From the IMG/VR virus record IMGVR_UViG_3300046458_000144, positions 1-56,907 of that record: a DNA stretch of 56,907 nt; one strand, 5' to 3'. Each line of letters starts with the position of its first letter. Position 1 is the stretch's first letter. A program made the translations under genes and the position numbers. The notes under the pieces are model-generated. The model was not told where the DNA came from, ran no database searches, and was given only the letters and a program-made list of their open reading frames with translations. Below, one piece after another: positions 8,368 through 15,413 of the stretch. This stretch comes from a virus.

Positions 8368-8928
8368 TTAGGCGGCCTTGCGTTTCCCAAGCACTGCTTG
8401 GCGGGCCGCCTCTAACTCACTCGAAAGGATTTCAGCAGCACCCTCGACGCCTTCGCGTTCGGGATTGAGTTGGAAGCCAAGGTGTAGGTACACGACGCCA
8501 TCGTGCTCGAAGAACACGCCACCGCTTAGCCAAATGCTACCGAAGTCGACTCCGATTGCCTTCCAGACGTCGTCCTTGCTGATACGCGCCGGGCAATGCT
8601 CTTTCCACAATCCAGTCAGGCGTTCGTGCTCAGCCTTGTAGGCTGCCCGCGCTTCCTTTGTTGCGCCTTTTTCGGGCTTGGCTGCGGTTCGCAGCGAGCG
8701 ATACCCGTATTCATCTGGCCGACACCAATGGACATCTAGCTCGCGGCTATCGCAGATCTTCACGCCACCGACATAGCTGTCGTTGCCGGAGGACATTGGC
8801 GAGCCTTGACCGCCGAAGATGTCCTTCAGCTTGATGCGCTTTAAGTCGAACTCAGCGCGGATCGCGTCCCACGCCTGGACGGCGGCCAGAACTGATGGCG
8901 CGGAGGTTTTGTAAAAGTAGCTGCTCAT
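8368..8928 (-). CDS. Hypothetical phage protein, 186 residues
   Basis: Unrecognised protein starting MSSYFYKTSAPSV. This start has GGAG six bases upstream; in-frame Met codons at 8940 and 8973 are weaker choices. It has a mixed alpha/beta pattern with conserved-looking aromatic strands (GVVYLHLGFQLNPE near 145-160) and a helical, Lys/Ala-rich C-terminus. I associate this layout with uncharacterised phage families such as DUF5420, without being certain. Confidence 0.65.
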   Translation of the reverse strand: MSSYFYKTSAPSVLAAVQAWDAIRAEFDLKRIKLKDIFGGQGSPMSSGNDSYVGGVKICDSRELDVHWCRPDEYGYRSLRTAAKPEKGATKEARAAYKAEHERLTGLWKEHCPARISKDDVWKAIGVDFGSIWLSGGVFFEHDGVVYLHLGFQLNPEREGVEGAAEILSSELEAARQAVLGKRKAA

Positions 8929-9042
8929 GGTGATCTCCATGCATGCGCCGCCCTCCGTGACCGGATGCGACATAGTGGCTATTTGGTTCGAGTTGGGGTA
9001 TTAGGGGTGACCGGCATGGAGCCGGATCAGAAGGATATGTTG

Positions 9043-9255
9043 ATGAACAAGCGAGAATACTTGTACGAATGTTCAAGGCTTTCGAATGTGATGGCCGAGA
9101 AGAGCGATGCCCTTGAAAATTTCAAGCGAAAGCATAAAGATTTGTTGGATGAATCCATTTTCGAAGAATTTGATGCGCTGCAGCTTGCCCTTTCTTCGGC
9201 AATCGGCGAATGGCAGTCATTTTGCGACAACAACCGCCACAAGGTTGTCGGCTAA
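9043..9255 (+). CDS. Small helical protein on the opposite strand, 70 residues
   Basis: Rightward gene inside the leftward region. AAGGA lies seven bases before ATG 9043 (another in-frame ATG at 9037 is too close). The product is a charged helical protein (KREYLYECSRLSNVMAEKSD, then a second helix around residues 45-65). Lower GC than its neighbours suggests recent acquisition. Its stop directly abuts the stop of the convergent gene at 9256. Confidence 0.55.
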   Translation: MNKREYLYECSRLSNVMAEKSDALENFKRKHKDLLDESIFEEFDALQLALSSAIGEWQSFCDNNRHKVVG

Positions 9256-9567
9256 TCAATCATCCCGGCCGATCCGCAGCGCCTCGCGCTGATAAGCCAG
9301 CTCCAACTTCCGCGCGACAACTGGCGATACCGTTATTTCGTGGCGCGGAACCTCAAGCAATGGCAGGGACCTTTCAGGCCCTAGTGCATGCAGGTGGTGA
9401 ATCATCAGCGTCAGCGCCTCACCTTGTTCCTCAATACCCGCCCATTCCATCAGCTCAGCCAGGGCTTGCCGTGTACCGGGTCTGACCCGTAGGCGCAATT
9501 CTTCTTCCTGCGCTGCCGATCGCTTCTGCGCGGTCCGCTCGTTTCGCTGCTGTGGACTCATCGCCAT
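9256..9567 (-). CDS. Probable ribbon-helix-helix-type DNA-binding protein, 103 residues
   Basis: Residues 20-60 show a strand-helix-helix pattern (ELRLRVRPGTRQALAELMEW, then GEALTLMIHHLHAL), as in small ribbon-helix-helix regulators. Residues 1-20 are basic and Gln-rich. GGAG precedes the ATG. A regulatory role in the left operon is an inference from the fold-like pattern. Confidence 0.6.
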   Translation of the reverse strand: MAMSPQQRNERTAQKRSAAQEEELRLRVRPGTRQALAELMEWAGIEEQGEALTLMIHHLHALGPERSLPLLEVPRHEITVSPVVARKLELAYQREALRIGRDD

Positions 9568-9648
9568 AAACTGACTCCTTCAAGCCGCTGGGCGGCAGGT
9601 TTATGTGCTGCTGGCGCAGGCCGTGTCGGACGCGAGATTTAATCCGCC

Positions 9649-10107
9649 TCATGCTGATTTCACCTGGTGCCAGGCCCCGGCCGCGTAGAGCAGACTTGCC
9701 GCCTGCGACTCTTCCAAGGATATCTCGGCCGGTATCGCGATCCAGCCCGACGCCACCAGATGGTTCTGATTGCAGCTGCCGCGCAACTCCAGATAGTAGT
9801 GCTCGATCGCATCCGTCAGCCGCTCGACCTTGTAGATGCCCTCGGGCGATATCTCCACCGACTTGACGTACTCAGCGCCGCGCTCATCGCGACACATGGC
9901 GCTGATGTAGATCGTCCAGCGGTAGGAGAACTCGAAGAGGGCGTTGGCGATCGCTAGGCTCCGGATCTGCTTGTGGCTTTTCCAGTTCACCATGATCTGC
10001 AAACCGCTTGGATCGATGTTCACGACGGCAACGTGGTTGGTGTTGAGCAGCGCGCGGCAACTGCGCTCGGCGCGTGCGAAACAGTTATTCGCTTTGCGCC
10101 TTTTCAT
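9649..10107 (-). CDS. Hypothetical early protein, 152 residues
   Basis: Unrecognised protein with an N-terminal basic Cys-containing stretch and a beta-rich body (HVAVVNIDPSGLQIMVNW, then RWTIYISAM). Its start overlaps the stop of the upstream gene by ATGA, so it is translated as part of the recombination operon. No catalytic motif is visible. Confidence 0.7.
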   Translation of the reverse strand: MKRRKANNCFARAERSCRALLNTNHVAVVNIDPSGLQIMVNWKSHKQIRSLAIANALFEFSYRWTIYISAMCRDERGAEYVKSVEISPEGIYKVERLTDAIEHYYLELRGSCNQNHLVASGWIAIPAEISLEESQAASLLYAAGAWHQVKSA

Positions 10108-10337
10108 AGCGAGTCCGCCATCTGCCGAAGTTTCTTACGACCAGCCGGCGAGATGTTCTTCGTCTTTCGGACGAGGACGGTTTCCGGGTCGATCCGGTCG
10201 CGGCGTACCGGGGGGATTGGATGGTCTGGAACGCCTGGCCCTACTTTGACCTGGCCGCCAGATGCGAAGAAGGCAGCTTTCGCCGCCTCCAGTTGCGATT
10301 GCCGCTGGTTGGCGGCAAGGATGAGGTTATCTGTCAC
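10104..10337 (-). CDS. Small protein after the exonuclease, 77 residues, GTG start
   Basis: I place the start at GTG 10337, directly behind the exonuclease stop, because GGAGGATTAAC precedes it; longer readings of this frame run antisense-like through the exonuclease gene. The product has a helical N-terminus and a basic C-terminus (KNISPAGRKKLRQMADSL). It sits with exonuclease and RecT and may be an accessory recombination protein. Confidence 0.6.
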   Translation of the reverse strand: MTDNLILAANQRQSQLEAAKAAFFASGGQVKVGPGVPDHPIPPVRRDRIDPETVLVRKTKNISPAGRKKLRQMADSL

Positions 10338-10338
10338 G

Positions 10339-11007
10339 TTAATCCTCCAATCGTTGAGCTTGCGCTCGAGCTCTATCCGCGACCTCGTCAACCATCCTCC
10401 CAAGCTCCAGATTGAACTGGACCAGCTCTTGGTGGAGCATCGCGATGTATTCGTCATCGCGTTTGATGGTCTCGATATACAGTCGGCAGTCTTCATCTTG
10501 GCGTGGGTCGAATGACAGAAAATCCCACCATTCTCTGCCGGTAACGAACATGCAGCCCTGAACCTGCGGCTTGTGTTCGTCGGGCATTCCTTCGAGCCAG
10601 GTGCGGACGTGGACGGCCTCATTGAATGGGCATTTCGACTCAATACCTCCGTCTTCGCCAATCAGCCCGTCCGGCGAGCAGCCCAGCCAGTCGTACTTTG
10701 GATGCACTAAAAAGCCCGATTTGATTACAGTATTTCCGGTCAGGATTTCGTAAAAGTCGTGACTGGACTGCTCAACCTCAGTGCCCCAGGCCATCGATTT
10801 GCTGCTGACTGAATGCTTCGATCTATTGGCGAGGCGTTCAAACGCCAACTCGCGCATGTATGTGGTACGGGCAGCAAGTGGTTTGCGCTTGCCGTGTTTG
10901 TCGCGATCACCCCAGGCGATCACATCCTTGAACCTGCTGGCAGTCAGGCGGCCGCTGCGGTCTTGGTGCCATTGCTCGGTGCGCTGAAGGTCAACTGCGG
11001 CGTTCAT
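10339..11007 (-). CDS. YqaJ-type (lambda exonuclease-like) recombination nuclease
   Basis: 5'-3' exonuclease that makes single-stranded tails for annealing by its RecT partner. The 222-residue protein shows the PD-(D/E)xK core: RTYMRE-like helix, DWLGCSPDGLIGEDGGIESKCP (segments with the acidic residues and ExK near 105-130) and the downstream QVQGCMFVTG helix (about 148-157). Length matches the family. It overlaps RecT by ATGA, so both are made together, as in Rac/lambda-type systems. Confidence 0.92.
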   Translation of the reverse strand: MNAAVDLQRTEQWHQDRSGRLTASRFKDVIAWGDRDKHGKRKPLAARTTYMRELAFERLANRSKHSVSSKSMAWGTEVEQSSHDFYEILTGNTVIKSGFLVHPKYDWLGCSPDGLIGEDGGIESKCPFNEAVHVRTWLEGMPDEHKPQVQGCMFVTGREWWDFLSFDPRQDEDCRLYIETIKRDDEYIAMLHQELVQFNLELGRMVDEVADRARAQAQRLED

Positions 11008-11984
11008 TGCTCGTCGCCTTGAAGATTGCTTCCGGACGTCAAGTCAGAGCCTTCATTGAGCGTTGTAAACTCCGCCTCAATCGTCTGCGCAATCGACTTC
11101 AGCTCACCGTGACGAGTCACGCCAATAGCGCCGCGCTGCTGCGGCTTCAGCGCCTTCCAAGCTTTTTCGTAACCTTCAATGCCTTGCTCTTGAGCTATCG
11201 TCTTCAACTGCTCGAACAAGTTTGCGGTGGCGTCGGTAGTGTCGCCTTGAGGGACTGAGGCAGCGCCAACGTCCGCTGGTTTTTCGTTGGTTGATCTCGG
11301 GGTGACGTCTGTTTCCGGAAGCGTGTATCCATCGTCTAGCTCATCGCGGGTGTACACACCCAAGATCACGTCAGGGCAATATAGGCGAGCCCATTTCTTT
11401 AGGGCTAGATATGCAATTTGCTGCTTTGGATCGTCCGCCCACAGCGTCGAGTTACGGGTTCGCGCCTGAGTCATCAAGGTAGTCAGTTCACGTGGCGAGT
11501 CCTCGCCTACAAAGGTGGCCCAAACGCGAACCCCCAGCCCCTTTTCGTCGCTTATGTTCCAGTTTGGTACGCGATACTTCTTCGGCTGCCCATGGTCATC
11601 GGTTTGCTTTTTGCTTTCGATTTCACGGAAGTTGCCAATGATCTTGTCCCAGTCGCCAAACCATTCGTAATGGATTCGATCAAGTGTCGGCGCTCTAGTG
11701 GTAATGACCGCATTCACAAGCTGTGCTTCATAGCTCAGTTGGCCACCGTTGACGATGAAGGTCTTTTGCGCCACCTGAAAGGGGTTCATGCCCCATTGCA
11801 TGGACTGCATGATTACGGCCATGCAGTCGGCAGTGTTGCCGTGGAAGTGTTTCGGGAGGGTGGTTTTACCGCCCGCCATGATGCCCGCGAGCTCAGTCAT
11901 GGACTGCATGCTTTCGCGATTGAGGATCAGCCCTGTTGGGCTGGTATCCGTCTGGACGGTAGCGATCTGGGTTTGAGCGTTCAT
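11004..11984 (-). CDS. recT: RecT single-strand annealing protein
   Basis: Annealing partner of the exonuclease. The 326-residue sequence has the RecT core at about 20-200 (LPKHFHGNTADCMAVIMQS, KTFIVNGGQLSYEAQL, GVRVWATFVGE, AYLALKKWARLYCPDVILGVY) and a variable acidic C-terminal tail. A hairpin with a perfect 6-bp stem (11998-12016) stands 14 bases before the start codon, with TATGGAG between as ribosome binding site. Role: phage recombination and replication-linked repair. Confidence 0.95.
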   Translation of the reverse strand: MNAQTQIATVQTDTSPTGLILNRESMQSMTELAGIMAGGKTTLPKHFHGNTADCMAVIMQSMQWGMNPFQVAQKTFIVNGGQLSYEAQLVNAVITTRAPTLDRIHYEWFGDWDKIIGNFREIESKKQTDDHGQPKKYRVPNWNISDEKGLGVRVWATFVGEDSPRELTTLMTQARTRNSTLWADDPKQQIAYLALKKWARLYCPDVILGVYTRDELDDGYTLPETDVTPRSTNEKPADVGAASVPQGDTTDATANLFEQLKTIAQEQGIEGYEKAWKALKPQQRGAIGVTRHGELKSIAQTIEAEFTTLNEGSDLTSGSNLQGDEQ

Positions 11985-12039
11985 TGCTTACTCCATAGCC
12001 GACGACTTTGGTCGGCCTCCGGGGTGATTTCAGGATTGA

Positions 12040-13206
12040 TCAGAAGGACAGGGTGCGCAGCCAGGCCGAAGCCTCGTCATTGGTGACGCAGAAAGCCATG
12101 GCTACGACCTCGACCACTTCGTTGGCGCTTGGCATGTTTGAATCAATGACTTCGTTGGTCACTGGTGCTGGATCAACTTGCGCCAGAACCGCGGGCGCTG
12201 CGTCGGAATGCGCTGGAACCGCAATGCTCGCGACGGGAGCGGGTGCGGCAGCCAGTGTGCGCAGGCGAGCGAGTTCTTCCTGGTCACGCTGATACTGCGC
12301 GTCGCGTTCGCGCTGCTGGCGCTGGTGCTCTTCCTGTTGCTCCCGCTGTTTGCGCTGCTGTGCTTCCATGTCGCGGCGCTGCTGGTCCAGCTCTTCCTGC
12401 TGCTTCTTCAGACGCTGGCGATCTTCCTCGGCGCGCTGCTTACGCAGCTCTTCGGCTTCAGCGTCGGCGATGCGTTGTTTCTCGCGCAGCTCGTCCAGTT
12501 CTTTCTGTTGGGCCAGCAGCTTGGCAGCAGCGTCCTCCCGCTCAACGGCAGACTTGTGCAGCGTTTCCAGCTGCTCAATTGCATTGTCGCGAGCGATGGT
12601 TCCTTCAGCTTCGAACTCGCCATACTCTTCGGGCAGGATCACCGACTCCTTCACGCTTTGAAGAATGGTCGCGACATCGGCGGCGCTCCGGCTTGCATAC
12701 GCGGCAGCGACAGAGCTGAAGCGGGTAATTTTTACCCGGATGGCGTCGACTCGTTCAGCCTCGACGCGCTCGCGCTCGGCCTTGATGGCAGCGATGCGTT
12801 TCTCTTCGGCCTTGATCGCTTCGTCTACAGGTTCTTCAATTGCCAAGACGCGAGTCCTGAGCGTCTCGCCGAACTCCTTAACCTGATTGACGCGAGCTTG
12901 TGCATCTTTAACCTTCTGCTGGTATGGGGTCAGCGCGGTTTTGGTGGTTTTATCCAATGCGTAGCGAACGTCGCGAATATCGACGCGAACCTCCTTCGCA
13001 TTTGCCAGGCCTTCGTTGGTCGAGCAGTCAACGACCAGCTTTGCGTAAGTGCCCTCCAAGCGAACGATCTGCTCTTCGTGGGGGCGGTATTCAGCAATGT
13101 CGGTGACAGCTACAGCCGGGCCTACCGGGTGATTTTTAACTGCGTCGCCGGTTTTGCCCATATCTAAGGATTCCTGAGCGAGCTTTTGTTTAGTATTTGC
13201 AGACAT
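12040..13206 (-). CDS. Long coiled-coil protein of the recombination cluster
   Basis: 388 residues. Residues 30-190 resemble the phage DUF1351-type proteins that precede recT genes (EEQIVRLEGTYAKLVVDC, then a long helical stretch); residues 215-320 are an almost pure charged coiled coil rich in Gln, Arg and Glu. This part attracts false TolA-like annotations. Probably a structural or regulatory partner of the recombinase. The start region shares a 24-base stretch with the methyltransferase start at 6490, with only two differences. Confidence 0.75.
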   Translation of the reverse strand: MSANTKQKLAQESLDMGKTGDAVKNHPVGPAVAVTDIAEYRPHEEQIVRLEGTYAKLVVDCSTNEGLANAKEVRVDIRDVRYALDKTTKTALTPYQQKVKDAQARVNQVKEFGETLRTRVLAIEEPVDEAIKAEEKRIAAIKAERERVEAERVDAIRVKITRFSSVAAAYASRSAADVATILQSVKESVILPEEYGEFEAEGTIARDNAIEQLETLHKSAVEREDAAAKLLAQQKELDELREKQRIADAEAEELRKQRAEEDRQRLKKQQEELDQQRRDMEAQQRKQREQQEEHQRQQRERDAQYQRDQEELARLRTLAAAPAPVASIAVPAHSDAAPAVLAQVDPAPVTNEVIDSNMPSANEVVEVVAMAFCVTNDEASAWLRTLSF

Positions 13207-13253
13207 GACGATTCCTTGCCGCGCTATACGCAGCCTTGAACATTGGAAGGGGA

Positions 13254-13373
13254 TTACAGCGGAGCGATGCGATCAGCCAGACACAGGGCCAGCATCAGAA
13301 AGGTGAAGCCTGCGAGGACCGGGAACGAGCCGCGCCAGAAGACATAGCGCCGTCGACGCTGACTGGCATTCAT
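13254..13373 (-). CDS. Tiny membrane protein, 39 residues
   Basis: Short gene with a basic N-terminus (MNASQRRRRYVFWRG) followed by one hydrophobic helix (about residues 17-35, PVLAGFTFLMLALCLA). Its ATG overlaps the stop of the upstream gene as ATGA. Topology would be N-in with one transmembrane segment. Role unknown; small membrane proteins expressed early can affect the host envelope or exclude other phages, but nothing here shows that. Confidence 0.6.
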   Translation of the reverse strand: MNASQRRRRYVFWRGSFPVLAGFTFLMLALCLADRIAPL

Positions 13374-13564
13374 TGCCGGACCCTTACTGCGATCCGGCCG
13401 CCCTTCATGGTCGCAGCCAGGCGCTGGGGCAGGGCGCTCACCAGAAACTCCCGAGGGCGGCCGATGACCTCATTGAAGGGCATGCCGCAGCGGATGATTG
13501 CGGGCGAACGGTCGGCGTCTTCAACCTGTTCATCAATAAGCGACTTCACAATTGGCTGACTCAT
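13370..13564 (-). CDS. Small hypothetical protein, 64 residues
   Basis: Start at MSQPIVKS, with GGAGG five bases upstream; a GTG two codons earlier is possible. Overlaps both neighbours by ATGA. The sequence (RCGMPFNEVIGRPREFLVSALPQRL) suggests a small compact fold with a basic C-terminal strand. No known family. Confidence 0.6.
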   Translation of the reverse strand: MSQPIVKSLIDEQVEDADRSPAIIRCGMPFNEVIGRPREFLVSALPQRLAATMKGGRIAVRVRQ

Positions 13565-13788
13565 GCGCACCTCCGCATACTTTCAAGCAGTGCTTCAGTT
13601 GAGCGGGAGCGGATGAACATCAGGCACTGGGTGTAGCGGGTGTGCTCACGGCAGTCGATGGCGCTGAGCGCGTAGGCCATTTCGACTGCCATCTGCGTTT
13701 CGCAATGAAGGCTGTAGTCATCGCCGTTTTTTACCAGCTTTTGAATCCGTGAGTCGATCATGCCGACGGCTATTTCGTGCTTGGTCAT
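13561..13788 (-). CDS. Small hypothetical protein, 75 residues
   Basis: Start at MTKHEIAVG, with AAGGAGG upstream. Helical throughout, with three Cys residues (CETQ, DCREH, QCLMF). It overlaps the next gene by ATGA. Layout resembles small phage proteins of unknown role that follow each other in the left operon. Confidence 0.65.
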   Translation of the reverse strand: MTKHEIAVGMIDSRIQKLVKNGDDYSLHCETQMAVEMAYALSAIDCREHTRYTQCLMFIRSRSTEALLESMRRCA

Positions 13789-14024
13789 GCAGAACCTCCT
13801 TTTGGTGGGCAGATCAGCTCCATCTGAGCTATGCATGCCTGGATATTTGCCCGCAGCTTTTGGCGGCGAACCAGATCACTTTCGAGGCGCGCTTTACGAT
13901 CGGCAGGGGTGTCGTAGTCGTGAATGAAGTCATCGAGGCGCGGCCTCTCGTTGCCCCACCGGTCGCGAACAGAGGACCGGCCCTGGGCGCTGTCCTGATA
14001 ACGCTCAAGATCAAACTCGGTCAT
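13785..14024 (-). CDS. Small charged protein, 79 residues
   Basis: Begins MTEFDLERYQDSA with GGAGG before the ATG. Residues 25-60 are highly charged and helical; the end holds two Cys (QACIAQMELICPP). It is the first gene after the 550-base structured, gene-poor stretch, whose transcript forms its leader. No family recognised. Confidence 0.65.
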   Translation of the reverse strand: MTEFDLERYQDSAQGRSSVRDRWGNERPRLDDFIHDYDTPADRKARLESDLVRRQKLRANIQACIAQMELICPPKGGSA

Positions 14025-14576
14025 GGTAGCCTCCGTGGTTGGTGTTCAAATCCACTCGCTCAGCCCTCGGCCGCTCGCTATTGCCGATGGGCGCGAGGGG
14101 AGGACTGACGGGTGGATTCGGGAAGGGTGCCCAGGCTCGCTACTGGCGAAGGCCTGGGTTGCAGCATCAAGTTGTCTTCATGCGCTGGGGTGGCCTACCG
14201 GTTGCCCGGCCGATGCGCGGTGACATCGAAGGCCTGCTGTCCGCTGCCTGTTAGGAGATTGGGCGCAGCCTTCAGGCTTGCTGCGCCGCGGGGGGTGATT
14301 CGATGGCCCACTACATGGCTGCTTTCCTTTTCCGGGTTTCAGCTACGGGAATACCCTTTGGTAGCTGGATACAGGTGGGCGGTTATAGGCCGCAGTTTCG
14401 TCCGCATCGGGGTGTGATCTGGCCGGGGCTCAACCGGCATTCGGCGGAAGGGACAGCCCTAAAGACTGCCTGTTGGCACGACCGCTGCCCGAGACTTAGC
14501 TTTCAGATCACCCCCCGATGCGCTCTCTCTGAGAGGATCGGGCAGTTTTCGTCATGCTGACGCTGGCGCTGGTTGT
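14025..14576 (-). ncRNA. Gene-poor, hairpin-rich stretch; possible structured leader or non-coding RNA
   Basis: No convincing reading frame is found on either strand. Structure is plentiful: a hairpin at 14130-14158 (CCCAGGC pairing with GCCTGGG, plus an inner CGC/GCG stem); long complementary arms at 14403-14419 and 14506-14522 (16 of 17 pair); and a local hairpin at 14513-14542 (CCGAT-CTCTC pairing with GAGAG-ATCGG) that uses the same bases as the second long arm. The two folds exclude each other. Strand is assumed leftward from the operon; a rightward RNA is not excluded. Confidence 0.45.
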
Positions 14577-14645
14577 TCAGTTGGCCTGGTATTTATAGGT
14601 ACGAGGATCGGTTTCAGTTGCTAGTGTTTTGCTGGTTTCGTTCAT
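14577..14645 (-). CDS. Leader-hairpin-linked micro-ORF, 22 residues
   Basis: Reads MNETSKTLATETDPRTYKYQ and two more residues. Two facts support it: GGGAG precedes the ATG, and the same type of 40-nt hairpin that precedes the two genes upstream lies 16 bases before this start. It may be a regulatory micro-peptide, or it may mark where the hairpin acts. Confidence 0.5.
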   Translation of the reverse strand: MNETSKTLATETDPRTYKYQAN

Positions 14646-14660
14646 TGCCTTGCTCCCGTG

Positions 14661-14700
14661 GATTTCCAATGCCGCCTCATAGAAGCGGCATCAGTAAATC
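14661..14700 (-). repeat. Leader hairpin element, copy 1
   Basis: 40-nt stem-loop whose outer arms are GATTT and AAATC and whose inner 7-bp stem pairs ATGCCGC with GCGGCAT around a nine-base loop. It ends 16 bases before the start of the micro-ORF at 14645. Same design as copies 2 and 3. Confidence 0.75.
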
Positions 14701-14706
14701 TGTGGG

Positions 14707-14940
14707 TCAGGCGACTGCTTTGCAGTGCTCCAGGTCGACAAAGCCGCTCTTGCCTTCGAGGAAGATCACGGCAGTGTGGCCACCAAAGACATACGCCTCA
14801 CCAGACGAGGCACCGCGATGCGTTTCACCGCGGCCGATGAGGTTTTCGAAGCTGACGAGCGTTCCGACCGGGTGCTTGGCGTTCCAGTTATCGACACGCT
14901 TTTGAAGCTGGGCTGCGGTAGGGCGTTTAGGTGCTGGCAT
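14707..14940 (-). CDS. Small hypothetical phage protein, 77 residues
   Basis: Begins MPAPKRPTAAQLQKRVD; residues 25-70 look like a small SH3- or barrel-type beta domain (VGTLVSFENLIGRG, then EAYVFGGHTAVIFLEG). AGGAGG precedes the ATG, and hairpin copy 2 ends 18 bases upstream. The family is frequent in Pseudomonas phages in my memory, without known function. Confidence 0.7.
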   Translation of the reverse strand: MPAPKRPTAAQLQKRVDNWNAKHPVGTLVSFENLIGRGETHRGASSGEAYVFGGHTAVIFLEGKSGFVDLEHCKAVA

Positions 14941-14957
14941 TGCTGTTTCCTCCTATG

Positions 14958-14997
14958 GATTTCCAAAGCGCCCTCATCGAAGGAGCTTCAGCAAATC
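14958..14997 (-). repeat. Leader hairpin element, copy 2
   Basis: 40-nt stem-loop with GATTT and AAATC outer arms and a weaker inner stem (AAGC-type pairing with GCTT). It ends 18 bases before the start at 14940 and fills almost the whole gap to the gene upstream. Confidence 0.7.
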
Positions 14998-14999
14998 AT

Positions 15000-15191
15000 T
15001 CAGGCAGTCAGCGCGGCCAACTTCTGGCGGCAGTATCGAACCTCAGCCATGCAGCGTTTGGCTTCTTCGCGGTTACCGTTGCGCAGCGCCTGCTTAGCCC
15101 AGTGAGTCCAATCGGCGATGAAGCCGCTCAGGTCAGCGGCGATTGCTGCGTTGGTGCTGACGAACTGACCTTTGTCGTTACGAATAGCCAT
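15000..15191 (-). CDS. First gene of the left operon, 63 residues
   Basis: Reads MAIRNDKGQFVSTNAAIAAD and continues as a helical protein with aromatic residues (FIADWTHWAKQAL) and basic patches. GGAGGG precedes the ATG; hairpin copy 3 ends 18 bases upstream. Its place, first after the leftward promoter and boxA leader, is where lambda keeps its N antiterminator, but there is no arginine-rich N motif and I do not assign that role. Confidence 0.7.
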   Translation of the reverse strand: MAIRNDKGQFVSTNAAIAADLSGFIADWTHWAKQALRNGNREEAKRCMAEVRYCRQKLAALTA

Positions 15192-15208
15192 GGTGAATCC
15201 CTCCGGTT

Positions 15209-15250
15209 GATTTTCCGGATGCCCCTGTCTCCAAGGGCACCGAGAAAATC
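15209..15250 (-). repeat. Leader hairpin element, copy 3
   Basis: 42-nt stem-loop with GATTTT and AAAATC outer arms and an inner TGCCC/GGGCA stem. It ends 18 bases before the start at 15191. This copy is the first encountered by transcription from the leftward promoter. Confidence 0.7.
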
Positions 15251-15325
15251 TGTTTCGAACCAGGCACCGGTCGCTCATCCGGTATCACGCTTCCCACTTC
15301 ACTCGGGGCCTGCGTGTCGCTTGAA

Positions 15326-15345
15326 TGACGGCTTCATGGCCGTCA
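15326..15345 (-). promoter_or_regulatory. Leader hairpin downstream of boxA (second)
   Basis: Perfect 7-bp inverted repeat (TGACGGC and GCCGTCA) with a six-base loop, about 70 bases after boxA in the leftward transcript. May belong to a nut- or put-like antitermination signal. Confidence 0.5.
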
Positions 15346-15379
15346 CACCTGTTCGCAGCTCGCCCTGTTGGGTCTGCTG

Positions 15380-15398
15380 GCCTTCTATGCCTGAAGGC
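15380..15398 (-). promoter_or_regulatory. Leader hairpin downstream of boxA (boxB-like position)
   Basis: Perfect 6-bp inverted repeat (GCCTTC and GAAGGC) with a seven-base loop, starting 15 bases after boxA in the leftward transcript, where a boxB hairpin would be expected. Confidence 0.5.
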
Positions 15399-15413
15399 TC
15401 GGCGGTCTAGTGG

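Noticed and set aside
9455-9652. Leftward 65-codon frame with an ATGA overlap to the gene at 9649
   Set aside because: The ATGA link is suggestive, but more than half of it overlaps the better-supported gene at 9256-9567 and the sequence is low-quality. Kept only as a remote possibility.
12165-13167. Rightward 184- and 329-codon frames
   Set aside because: Shadows of the coiled-coil gene; their Leu/Ala-rich pseudo-membrane sequence comes from reading charged-helix codons backwards.
14023-14560. Overlapping rightward frames of 60-100 codons in the structured stretch
   Set aside because: No ribosome sites, poor protein-like composition and mutual overlap; they are what a GC-rich, hairpin-rich sequence gives by chance. 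The stretch is reported as structured RNA instead.
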